Source: an uncultured Mobiluncus sp. (GTDB lineage: Bacteria > Actinomycetota > Actinomycetes > Actinomycetales > Actinomycetaceae). Taken from it: a stretch of DNA of 64,000 nucleotides. Position 1 is the stretch's first letter. The number at the start of each line of letters is the position of its first letter. This document shows positions 44,650 to 52,824 of this stretch, piece by piece. Location of the stretch: positions 248,001-312,000 of the forward strand of contig NZ_CAMUES010000001.1 of the NCBI RefSeq assembly GCF_947087965.1. Direction: 5' to 3'. The notes under the pieces were generated by a model that ran no database searches, was not told the origin of the DNA, and saw only the letters and a list, made by a program, of their open reading frames with translations. The position numbers and the translations under genes are program-made.

Positions 44650-44673
44650 AATTATGTAGAGCTCCACATAATT
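44650..44673. repeat. 24-bp palindrome near the right end of the tet(W) insert
   Basis: AATTATGTAGAG / CTCCACATAATT; all but one base pair is symmetrical. It is beside the right-end arm repeats and could be an excisionase or recombinase site. Confidence 0.5.
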
Positions 44674-44695
44674 CTGTTGTATTTCCCAGCCTTTT

Positions 44696-44714
44696 GTGAT
44701 ACTATTTTGATACT
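44696..44714 (+). repeat. Arm-type repeat pair, right end of the tet(W) insert
   Basis: GTGATACT at 44696-44703 and TTGATACT at 44707-44714, 11 bp apart start to start, matching the left-end pair in sequence, spacing and orientation. Confidence 0.55.
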
Positions 44715-44817
44715 AATAAACTTTACAGCCGAAAATAGCAGGTGGAATATTAACATATTTGCGAAAGTTTTTCCTGCGAAATCACCTCAAATACACCCTA
44801 CTATATCTGAATTTGCC

Positions 44818-44827
44818 GAGTGGGAAT
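44818..44827 (+). repeat. att-like core repeat, copy 2
   Basis: GAGTGGGAAT followed by AG, so it also restores an EWE-stop reading frame end (TAG). Junction between the two inserts. Confidence 0.8.
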
Positions 44828-44949
44828 AGGTCCATCTAGTGTATTCCTATCGCATCTAGTTGCAACTAGTTGCACCATTTGGAGAGCATCGCCACAGTTT
44901 CTATTTTTGATGTGGTTGCGTATGTCTGTTAAAAGCGTACAATTGCAAC

Positions 44950-45597
44950 GTGACCTATTCGAATCATATAGCAGCCCTCAACGAGCTCTCCGCCTCGGAG
45001 GGCGTCTTCACCACGGCTCAAGCCGCACGGCTTGGAATCACGCGCAATGCCCTGTCCCAAGCCGTGACCTCCGGTCGAGCTGAGCGAATAGTGCACGGCG
45101 CATACCGGCTTGCCGGATCACAAGGCGATTTCACAGACGAGCTTGCGGCTATCTGGAAGCTGACCAATCCAGCCGCATTCACCCACGAGCGCATGCAGGT
45201 CGGCGCCTGGGACGGAATCGCCATCGGCGGTTCGACTGCGGCAAGTCTGCAGAACCTCGGCGACTTCTATCTGTCACCGTATCGTATTTACACACCGCGT
45301 AGAATTAACTCCCGCATGAAATCAGCGAGTTTCGCAATCAGAAGAGTCGACCCGGACGACGTGAGCTGGATCAAGGGTTTGCCTGTTACGCGACCCGAGC
45401 GAACACTCGTCGACCTTTGCCTGGACAACGAAGAATGGTCTTTGGTGGAAGACTCCTTCAACTCCGAGGGCAATCTCGACTACGACCGCCTGGTGAAGAT
45501 AATTGCCGACCAGCCGGAGAGGAAAAGCGTGCAGGAATCGCTATCGGTGATTCGCGGACTCAAGGAACGGCACCTCGACATGGAGTGCGCTGGATGA
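44950..45597 (+). CDS. abiEi: AbiEi-type antitoxin/repressor
   Basis: Antitoxin of a type IV AbiE system. N-terminal helix-turn-helix (SEGVFTTAQAARLGITRNAL) followed by RAERIVHGAYRLAG, typical of AbiEi, and a C-terminal domain (VTRPERTLVDLCLD). GTG 44950 start, 215 aa. It is translationally coupled to the toxin by an ATGA overlap. AbiEi proteins usually bind inverted repeats ahead of the pair; none is obvious here. Confidence 0.88.
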   Translation: MTYSNHIAALNELSASEGVFTTAQAARLGITRNALSQAVTSGRAERIVHGAYRLAGSQGDFTDELAAIWKLTNPAAFTHERMQVGAWDGIAIGGSTAASLQNLGDFYLSPYRIYTPRRINSRMKSASFAIRRVDPDDVSWIKGLPVTRPERTLVDLCLDNEEWSLVEDSFNSEGNLDYDRLVKIIADQPERKSVQESLSVIRGLKERHLDMECAG

Positions 45598-46481
45598 GAT
45601 ACAAGACTCCCGCGGCACTCGAGATGGCTGCAAAGGCGGCAACCAGACGATCGGCGCTCGACACGGGTCGGGCCATGACCGGGTTCTATTTCCACAGGTT
45701 GCTTTGCCGTATTTTCAGCGACCCGCATCACGTTTTCGTGCTTAAAGGCGGCCAGAGTATGCTCGCCAGAACCGTGGACGCGCGTGCGACGAAGGATATC
45801 GATCTGCTCTGCAAGGAGCGTTCTCTTGAGAGAGCCCTCGAAGAGCTGAAGAGGCTTGCCTCTGTGGACCTCGGCGATTACATGCGGTTCACATTTGCGT
45901 CCGCTGACCCGATAAAGGTAGAGGATGAATATCGGAGCGGACTGCGCGTTGTTTTCCAGCCCACGCTTGGCTCGAAGAGCCAACAGCCCATCGCCATCGA
46001 CCTCGTTGTCGATGAGGTTCCCCTAGACCGTGCGGAACTCATCACCCCTGCGGATAGGATTGAGATCGAAGGTCTGCCGGTATGCGACTATCTGGTCTAT
46101 CCCGTCGAGAACGCGTTGGCGGATAAGCTCTGTGCACTGGTTGAAAGGCACGACAGGAGAGCCTCCTCCCGTGTGAAGGATCTTGTTGATATTGCGGTCT
46201 ATGCGGTGACATGCTCCATAGATGGAGGAAAGCTGCGGGAGCGCGTGCTGCAGGAAGGTGCCGTGCGCGGCATCGCCCTGCCTGAGACGTTCTGCATACC
46301 AGATGAATGGGGCGCGCCTCATGAGCGGCAGTACGAAAGGCTGTGCTCCCAGACCGGCCTGCCCCATTCGCTTCGGAGCATTGACGCGTCAGTAGAACTC
46401 GCAGGCAAACTTTTCAATCCTGTGTATGCCGGTTTTGCAGATGCTATGACCTGGAATCCGGTAACGCGCGAATGGGAGTAA
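45594..46481 (+). CDS. abiEii: AbiEii-type nucleotidyltransferase toxin
   Basis: Toxin that transfers nucleotides to RNA (tRNA in studied members) and arrests growth, giving phage resistance by abortive infection. The nucleotidyltransferase signature KGGQSMLARTVDARATKDIDLL supplies the G-S/D-x-D-type active site, with the later DLVVDEV and DKLCALVERHDRRASSRVKD blocks typical of AbiEii. 295 aa, intact. ATG at 45594 within the upstream stop (ATGA); a longer upstream frame exists but overlaps abiEi. Confidence 0.9.
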   Translation: MRYKTPAALEMAAKAATRRSALDTGRAMTGFYFHRLLCRIFSDPHHVFVLKGGQSMLARTVDARATKDIDLLCKERSLERALEELKRLASVDLGDYMRFTFASADPIKVEDEYRSGLRVVFQPTLGSKSQQPIAIDLVVDEVPLDRAELITPADRIEIEGLPVCDYLVYPVENALADKLCALVERHDRRASSRVKDLVDIAVYAVTCSIDGGKLRERVLQEGAVRGIALPETFCIPDEWGAPHERQYERLCSQTGLPHSLRSIDASVELAGKLFNPVYAGFADAMTWNPVTREWE

Positions 46482-46509
46482 AATCGATTTTTTATATAAC
46501 AAGGAAGAC

Positions 46510-46539
46510 ATCCGCCCCGCCGCGTTGATGGGCGGGCAT
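46510..46539. terminator. Imperfect hairpin between abiEii and a minus-strand fragment
   Basis: ATCCGCCCC and GGGCGGGCAT pair with one bulge; T-rich tract on the minus side. Could end both units. Confidence 0.4.
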
Positions 46540-46543
46540 CTGA

Positions 46544-46714
46544 TTATTCGTCCGCGTTCTGGTTTTCAGAAGCCTCGGATTCGCCCTTTTTAAGTTCCGT
46601 TTTATCAGCGCGTGTCTTCAAGAAGTAGACGCCATCGCCATCGATGAGCATGGCATCAGCCTCGTTGTAGATGAAGTTCATGCGTGCCAGTTCGTTTTCA
46701 CGCTCTTCGCCTGA
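46544..46714 (-). pseudogene. 3' gene fragment of unknown family
   Basis: An open frame on the minus strand with coding-like composition: ERENELARMNFIYNEADAML, IDGDGVYFLKTRADKTELKK and an acidic tail. A stop interrupts it at 46715-46717 (TAG); an ATG at 46681 would give 45 residues. It lies against the right junction, as if the 5' part was lost there. Family not recognised. Confidence 0.4.
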
Positions 46715-46743
46715 CTACGCGAAAAACGGGCTCTGCAACGATT

Positions 46744-46753
46744 GAGTGGGAAT
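46744..46753 (+). repeat. att-like core repeat, copy 3
   Basis: GAGTGGGAAT followed by AA. It marks the chromosomal side of the tandem inserts, about 70 bp before the patatin-like gene. Confidence 0.8.
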
Positions 46754-46820
46754 AAACACGCGACTCTCCAGATGCGGATTACCATGTCAATCCCTACGAT
46801 GGGAACAGGGGTGACTTGGA

Positions 46821-47708
46821 ATGCAACGGTTTGAAAACAACGTCTTTGACACAGCTTTATTGTTTGAAGGCGGGGCCATGCGTGGCAGTTACAGCGGGGG
46901 AGCAGTAAACGCCCTGTTGGAAGCGGAAGTGTATGTGGACTACGTGGCAGGAATCTCTGCGGGGGCAACCTGCCTGGTGAACTATCTGGCCCGGTTGCCT
47001 CAACGCTCCCGGCGCTGCTTTATTGATGTCACTATCGATCCTGCTTTTGGCGGCTGGAAGACCGCCATCAAAGGTAAAGGGATTTTTGACACTCACCACA
47101 TGTACTACGACATGACTGAGCCGGGGGCAATGCTGGAACTGGATTATGAACGGTTTGTGGCCAATCCAGCGCAGTGGCGTGTCGGGGTGTACAACGCGAA
47201 GCGTGGCGAAAATGTCTATTTCTGTGCAGACCAGGTGGACACGGAGCAAAAGCTGACCCATGTGTGCAAGGCTTCGGGATCTATGCCGATCGCCACCCCG
47301 GTCACCTACATTGCCGGGGAGGCCTGCATGGACGGTGCCATAGGCCCTAGCGGCGGGATTCCTCTGGATGTAGCGCAGGCCGATGGCTACGAAAAGTTCC
47401 TGGTCATCCTGACGCGACCGCGTGATTACGTGAAGGAAAACCGTCTGCCCGATTGGACTTATCGGTCTTTGCTGGCACGCTATCCGCGGGCCGCCCAGGC
47501 TTTGGTGGACCGTCCCGCGAATTACAACCGGACCCGGGCGGAGCTGGAGCGCCTGGAGGCTGAGGGCAAGGCCTACGTCTTTTATCCCGAACATATGGGG
47601 GTTGCGAATTTCGAAGATGATCCCGCCAAACTGGAAGAAAATTTTGCCGCCGGATACGAACAGATGCAACGTGAACTCCCAAAGGTCAAAGAGTTCTTAG
47701 GGCTGTAA
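46821..47708 (+). CDS. Patatin-like phospholipase family protein
   Basis: Serine-Asp dyad lipid acyl hydrolase. Oxyanion block EGGAMRGSYSGGAV near residues 16-29, nucleophile GISAGA near 46-51, and catalytic Asp in CMDGAIGPSGG near 172. The overall layout (295 aa, no membrane span) resembles E. coli YjjU-type bacterial patatins. ATG 46821. Monocistronic or followed by the YhgE genes 58 bp later. Confidence 0.88.
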   Translation: MQRFENNVFDTALLFEGGAMRGSYSGGAVNALLEAEVYVDYVAGISAGATCLVNYLARLPQRSRRCFIDVTIDPAFGGWKTAIKGKGIFDTHHMYYDMTEPGAMLELDYERFVANPAQWRVGVYNAKRGENVYFCADQVDTEQKLTHVCKASGSMPIATPVTYIAGEACMDGAIGPSGGIPLDVAQADGYEKFLVILTRPRDYVKENRLPDWTYRSLLARYPRAAQALVDRPANYNRTRAELERLEAEGKAYVFYPEHMGVANFEDDPAKLEENFAAGYEQMQRELPKVKEFLGL

Positions 47709-47766
47709 AGTCACGTGGTAGATTGCGTGAACTGCCAGAATTTCAACACACGGTTATGATTGGGGG

Positions 47767-50361
47767 GTGAAAGATAGCTGGCGGGTGTTCACCCGTGATG
47801 TGAAGCGGATTATTGCGGTTCCGCGGTCCCTGATTATCGTCTTCGGCATCTTAGTCACCCCAGCCCTGTACACGTGGCTGAATATTTTGGCCTTTTGGAA
47901 CCCCTATAAGGCTACGGAAAACCTGCCCATAGCGGTGGTGAATAACGATGCGGGTGCGGCATCTGCACTGACTGGCCAGCTCAATATTGGTAATCTCATA
48001 GTCGAACAGCTGTCAGAGAATGAAGATCTCGGCTGGCAGTTTACGGATCAGGACACGGCCAACCACAAAATCAAAGCCGGGGAAGTTTATGCGACTTTTG
48101 TCATCCCGAAGACCTTTAGCAAAGATTTGGTCGATATTTTTAGCGGTCAACGTCACCAGCCGACCATCGAATACTATGTGAATGAAAAGAAAGGCGCTAT
48201 TGCGCCAAAAATTACCGATGTCGGGGCAAATGAACTCGACATTCAAATCACGTCCACTTTCCGGGGCCAGGTCGGCGAGGCCATTGCGCTGGCTTTGCGC
48301 GATGGTGGGTTAGAGATTGACGCGAGCGTTGTTGGTGCTCAGGGCAGCACTGTCGACGCCTTGGGCGGTATCAACCGGGACCTGGCTGATGCGCAAGTCG
48401 CCTTGGATTCCGCCAGTGCGTCTCTGACTGGTTCCTTAGAGACTACGAAAAAAGTCCGGGCTGCGCTGGCTGCAGCTGACCCGGCATTGGCTGATGTTTC
48501 CGCGGCTTTGAGTAACGCCCAAGACATTTTAGGAACGGTCGTCTCCGATGCTTCCGAATTTGCGGCCGTGGCGGGGGAAGCCAGTATCAACGCCCAAAAA
48601 GCGCTCAATGAGTCCTCGGCGGCGGCGAGTTCGGCTGTGTCGAATGCTACGAGTAAACTCACCGAAATGGACTCGCAGCTGCAATCCGGCATTCAGCGGG
48701 CGAATGCTTCGATAGTGAAAATGCGTGCTCAGATTGAGGTTTTGGAAGAATTCCCGCAGACGCAAAAGCTCGCTGCAGAGTTAAATACCCGGCTGAACGA
48801 CATGCAGAATCTGCTCGCTAAAGTCGGGAAAACTGGGTCAGATGCAGCAAAGACCGGCGAGGATTTGCAGGCGCTGATGAATGCCTATAATCAGGCTCTG
48901 ACCGATGCGCAACAAGTTACCACCGGTTTGCGTGAACAGTCCAGTCAGGCAGCCTCTACGTTAAACGCCCGGGTGACGCAGCTGTCGGCACAAATGGGAG
49001 CCATCAAATCTGCGGTGAGTACCGCGCGGAATTCCCTGACGGAAATTTCGACGCTGACCCGCGGGGTTGATGACCAAATCGCGAACACGCAAAACGTGCT
49101 TACTCAAGTGCAAGGCAACCTGAACGGGCTGGTCGCTACGACTCGCGGGGCGCAAACCGATGTGGCGACTCTGGCTAGTGCGATACGGACGGGAACCTTG
49201 CAAACAGTCATTGGCTTGGATCCGACCAATATCGGACGCTACCTGACCGCACCAGTGAAATTCGACCAACAAACGCTCTATCCCATCAACTCTTATGGTT
49301 CGGGAATGGCGGCCATGTTCATCAATCTCTCCCTGTGGATTGGTGCGCTTATCCTGGTCATCATTTTTCGAGTAGAAGTCGATAAAGAAGGCTTTGACTG
49401 GTTGAGCTTGCGCTCGGCTTACCTGGGACGATTCATGCTCTCCGGGGTGTTGTCTATAGGACAGGGCTTGATTGTCAGCTTGGGCAGTTTGCTGCTGGGA
49501 GTGCAGGCGGTTAACGCTCCCGCTTTCATTGCAACATCCATGCTGATTGGGCCGTGTTATTTGGCAATAATCTATGCCTTGGCGGCTGCGCTGAGTCACG
49601 TGGGTCGAGCCCTGGCAATCTTGCTGGTGGTGTTGCAGATTCCCGGTGCCTCGGGTATCTATCCAATTGAGCTGATGCCCAGATTTTTCCGCCAGCTTTC
49701 CCCGATACTCCCGTTTTCTTACGGCATAGACGCGATGCGAGAAACTATAGGCGGGTTCTATGACGGTCGTTTCTGGCATGTTATGGCGGTTTTATTGATT
49801 ATGAGCGTCACGGTGTTCCAGCTGGGCTTTGTGGGTAGGCGTCGCTTGGGTTACTTCACCCAGTTGTTCTATGACGATTTGGCCCGCACGGAACTGGTCG
49901 TGAATGAAAACGTACAACTGCAAAGCCGCGGTTACCGGTTGAGCAACATCATTGCGCTGCTGGGCAACCGGAAAGAATTTTCCACTCGTATCAGGCGACG
50001 CCAAGAAAAGTTCAATGCCCGTTATCCCGCCTTGATTAATGGACTGAGCAGCGTGGGGATTTTAGGGCTGGTTGTGCTGGGATTAATTTCCCGGCTCACC
50101 TCCGCCAGTAAGCCTGTGCTCCTGGGCATAGTAGCGATTTGGGGGTTGGTCATCATGGGGACACTGGTTGGTGTAGTTGTGCTAAAGAGCTCCATAGAAC
50201 GAGCCGAAAGGTTGTCACATCTGACAGAAGATGAGCTTTTCGAGAGCCTTGCCCGTCAGCGAGACGTGAATACTACCAAAACCGCAAATGCGGCGGAGCA
50301 TATTACTGAGGACCCAACGTGCGAAACTGATGCCTCCACAACCAGCGAGGAGGCACGATGA
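47767..50361 (+). CDS. YhgE/Pip-domain membrane protein
   Basis: 864 aa. One N-terminal helix (VPRSLIIVFGILVTPALYTW) followed by YhgE/Pip blocks LPIAVVNNDAGAASALTG and YATFVIPKTFSKDLVDIFSG, a long coiled-coil/helical extracytoplasmic region (to about 500), and a C-terminal ABC-2-permease-like set of helices (AMFINLSLWIGALILVIIFR; IPGASGIYPIELMPRFFRQL). The family includes phage-infection protein Pip and the EsaA-type components of type VII secretion. GTG start with a GGGGGG tract. It overlaps the next gene by 4 bp. Confidence 0.88.
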   Translation: MKDSWRVFTRDVKRIIAVPRSLIIVFGILVTPALYTWLNILAFWNPYKATENLPIAVVNNDAGAASALTGQLNIGNLIVEQLSENEDLGWQFTDQDTANHKIKAGEVYATFVIPKTFSKDLVDIFSGQRHQPTIEYYVNEKKGAIAPKITDVGANELDIQITSTFRGQVGEAIALALRDGGLEIDASVVGAQGSTVDALGGINRDLADAQVALDSASASLTGSLETTKKVRAALAAADPALADVSAALSNAQDILGTVVSDASEFAAVAGEASINAQKALNESSAAASSAVSNATSKLTEMDSQLQSGIQRANASIVKMRAQIEVLEEFPQTQKLAAELNTRLNDMQNLLAKVGKTGSDAAKTGEDLQALMNAYNQALTDAQQVTTGLREQSSQAASTLNARVTQLSAQMGAIKSAVSTARNSLTEISTLTRGVDDQIANTQNVLTQVQGNLNGLVATTRGAQTDVATLASAIRTGTLQTVIGLDPTNIGRYLTAPVKFDQQTLYPINSYGSGMAAMFINLSLWIGALILVIIFRVEVDKEGFDWLSLRSAYLGRFMLSGVLSIGQGLIVSLGSLLLGVQAVNAPAFIATSMLIGPCYLAIIYALAAALSHVGRALAILLVVLQIPGASGIYPIELMPRFFRQLSPILPFSYGIDAMRETIGGFYDGRFWHVMAVLLIMSVTVFQLGFVGRRRLGYFTQLFYDDLARTELVVNENVQLQSRGYRLSNIIALLGNRKEFSTRIRRRQEKFNARYPALINGLSSVGILGLVVLGLISRLTSASKPVLLGIVAIWGLVIMGTLVGVVVLKSSIERAERLSHLTEDELFESLARQRDVNTTKTANAAEHITEDPTCETDASTTSEEAR

Positions 50362-52709
50362 ACAAAGTACGTTTTATCATTCGCGACGACTTCCGCCAGA
50401 TTCGCAGCAGTGTCATGGTGCGGATTTCCATCGTTTTGTTGATTGCCGTGCCCTTGTTCTTTACTTGGTTCAACGTGTTGGCAACCTGGGACCCCTTTTC
50501 AAATTCGGGTCGGTTACAGATTGCCGTGGCCAGCACCGATGAGGGGTACACCAGCAAGATCCTGAACGTCAAAGTCAATGTGGGGGACACCGTACTCAAG
50601 GAACTGGCAGTAAATGACCAGTTTGATTGGGTGCTAACCAGCAAAGACCAGGCTTTGGAAGGCACGCGCTCGGGGGAGTATTACGCGGCAATAGTGTTGC
50701 CGACGGATTTTTCGCAGTCCATGTTCACGTTCTATGCTGGCGGGGCCGCCCCGGCAAATATCACGCTGTACACCAACGAAAAAAAGAACCCGCTGTCAGC
50801 CAATCTCACCACCCAAGGCGCTCAGGGTGTCACCGCGCAAATCAACACGACTTTTTCGCACACCTTGGCGGAAGTCACCGTGGGCATTGCCCAGGACGTA
50901 TCCTCTTACCTGGACACTGCCGACACGCAGGCGGCTTTGGACCGGCTGAGTAACCGCCTCGAAACCCTCAGTACACAACTGAATTCCGGGGCGGACACAG
51001 TCAGTTCTCTGTCTACCTTGATAGGTTCGGCGGTGCCGCTGGCCAGCGGGGCAAAACAGCTGGCTGCGGGGGTGCAGGATTCTTTCGAGGGGGTTGTTGG
51101 CTCCTCATTAGGTTCCGGGGGCAGCGGCAGTGGGGGAACGGACAATCCCTTTGCGGTCGTCTCATCCGGGCTCGACGAAGCTGTGAGCCTGGCGGCAGAC
51201 AATCTCACTAATTTGCAAAAACGGTTGGACAACTTGCTGGATTCCGCCAATAAAGCCACCCAAAGCAGTGCTGCCACAGTCGAACAGTTGCAGACCTTGT
51301 TGGATAAACAAATCACTGGCTTTCAACAGACGCGGGACACAATCGAGCAGTCACTGGGGTCGGGTGGAGCGGATTTGCAGGGGAAAGAGCCGACCGTCGA
51401 CCGCCTCCTGGCTGATTTGGACGCGGCAATTGCTCGCCAACAAAGCCTATCGGAGCGACTGGGCGATATTGCAGATGACCTGCGCTGGGGAGTAACTCTC
51501 GATTCTGACCTGAGGGATTCGGCTCGCCACGCCCTAGCAGACGCGCAACGGGCTATTGACACGGCTCGGTCTAACTATGAAAAAAACTTACAGCCAAAGA
51601 TTGAAAGCCTGCGTGAGAATCTGAATTCTGCCGGAGAAGATATGAAAGTTTTCCGTTCACATCTCCAGGCGATACAAGCCGACCTGTCGGAAAGCGCGGG
51701 CGGGATGATTGAGAGTATGCGCCGCTGCCAGAAGACCCTGGCTGATACCGCGCAAAAGATGCGCGACGGAGCCAGCCGCTTGAACCAGGCTCGTGAACAG
51801 ATTGCGTCCACCCGGGCGAATGGTGACTTGAACCAAATCGCGACCACGTTGGGGGCTGACCCCAAAGGCTTTGCCCGCCTGATTTCTAGCCCTGTATCGG
51901 TACAACGCAATGCTGTGTTCCCAGTCGCCACCTTTGGGGTGGGTATGGCTCCGCTATTTACTGTCATAGCCCTGTGGGTTGGGGCTCTCCTGGCAGGGGT
52001 ATTCCTGCGCACTGACGTTTCTCCGAATGTGGCGAAACGCTACCTGACCAGTATTAGTACCCAGAAACATCCTCATGGAGCCGCTGGCGGGGATAAGGAT
52101 GCAACTAAATCGTCCCAGTCAGATAGATTCGGTGCGAAACCTGACGAAACAGCACCGACACCAACTGCGAAATCAGCCGTGAAGGCCGCAGTAAAAAAGC
52201 CTGTATTCACCGGGGCACAGGAGTATCTGGGACGTTACTTTATATTCTGGGTAATTGGGATGGCTCAATCCACATTGCTGATGGTCGGGCTGATCGTGTT
52301 CGTGGAGATTGAACCGGCGCACCCCTACCTGCTGATCTTGGCGGGCTGGATTATTTCCACCGTCTTTACCAATATCGTTTATACCCTGGTTGTGGCGCTT
52401 TCCAATGCGGGCAAAGCCGTAGCGGTGGTGTTACTGGTGTTACAGATTTCTGCCGCTGGCGGGGCCTATCCGCTGGAACTGCTACCGCAATGGTTCCAAA
52501 ACATAAGTCCCTGGCTGCCCGCTACGTATGCAATTAACCTGATGCGTTCGGCTATCGCCGGGATCTATGCGGGGGATTTTGCTTATAACCTGGTGATAAT
52601 CCTGGTGTTCCTGATTCCGAACCTGGTGCTCGGGCTGGTTTTGCGCCATACGATTGCCGGGCGGATTCACGATATGACCAAAGAGATTGAAAAAACGAGG
52701 GTCATGTAG
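50358..52709 (+). CDS. YhgE/Pip-domain membrane protein, second copy
   Basis: 783 aa with the same architecture: N-terminal helix (ISIVLLIAVPLFFTWFNVLA), AVASTDEGYTSKILNVKVNV, coiled-coil region, and C-terminal permease-like helices (ISAAGGAYPLELLPQWFQNI). A 60-residue Lys/Asp/Ala-rich cytoplasmic insert interrupts the C-terminal helices after the first. It is diverged from the upstream copy, and the ATGA overlap suggests the two products form a heteromer. Confidence 0.88.
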   Translation: MNKVRFIIRDDFRQIRSSVMVRISIVLLIAVPLFFTWFNVLATWDPFSNSGRLQIAVASTDEGYTSKILNVKVNVGDTVLKELAVNDQFDWVLTSKDQALEGTRSGEYYAAIVLPTDFSQSMFTFYAGGAAPANITLYTNEKKNPLSANLTTQGAQGVTAQINTTFSHTLAEVTVGIAQDVSSYLDTADTQAALDRLSNRLETLSTQLNSGADTVSSLSTLIGSAVPLASGAKQLAAGVQDSFEGVVGSSLGSGGSGSGGTDNPFAVVSSGLDEAVSLAADNLTNLQKRLDNLLDSANKATQSSAATVEQLQTLLDKQITGFQQTRDTIEQSLGSGGADLQGKEPTVDRLLADLDAAIARQQSLSERLGDIADDLRWGVTLDSDLRDSARHALADAQRAIDTARSNYEKNLQPKIESLRENLNSAGEDMKVFRSHLQAIQADLSESAGGMIESMRRCQKTLADTAQKMRDGASRLNQAREQIASTRANGDLNQIATTLGADPKGFARLISSPVSVQRNAVFPVATFGVGMAPLFTVIALWVGALLAGVFLRTDVSPNVAKRYLTSISTQKHPHGAAGGDKDATKSSQSDRFGAKPDETAPTPTAKSAVKAAVKKPVFTGAQEYLGRYFIFWVIGMAQSTLLMVGLIVFVEIEPAHPYLLILAGWIISTVFTNIVYTLVVALSNAGKAVAVVLLVLQISAAGGAYPLELLPQWFQNISPWLPATYAINLMRSAIAGIYAGDFAYNLVIILVFLIPNLVLGLVLRHTIAGRIHDMTKEIEKTRVM

Positions 52710-52824
52710 TCGGGGCTAACCAAACTGCGGTGAACTAGGTGCCATGGCGCGTCACCGCCGGAGTTCTTCGGCGACTAATAATACTCATCGAATGTAATTC
52801 TTTTCACCCATTGGATGTGGTTTT

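Larger units (their letters stand above)
40799..44827 (+). mobile_element. Integrase-less tet(W) insert at the guaA 3' end
   Basis: About 4.0 kb between two copies of GAGTGGGAAT, the last bases of guaA. Content unrelated to the host: a minus-strand conjugative-transposon orphan, tet(W) with attenuator, a SAM methyltransferase, and a truncated small ORF. Codon use and local A/T-richness in the methyltransferase differ from the surroundings. Paired TGATACT motifs lie near both ends. No integrase, excisionase or mobilisation gene remains, so it is either a mobilisable remnant or needs an integrase in trans. Confidence 0.75.
44828..46753 (+). mobile_element. Second integrase-less insert carrying AbiEi/AbiEii
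   Basis: About 1.9 kb between copies 2 and 3 of GAGTGGGAAT. It holds the AbiE pair and a minus-strand gene fragment. Direct repeats CTAGTTGCA at 44856 and 44866 (10 bp apart) and CATCTAGT at 44833 and 44853 (20 bp apart) lie just inside its left junction and could be arm sites. No integrase is present. Confidence 0.65.

Noticed and set aside
46470..46481. abiEii 3' end GAATGGGAGTAA resembles the guaA end
   Set aside because: Differs at two positions and encodes a different context; no boundary or duplication there. Probably chance REWE versus IEWE.
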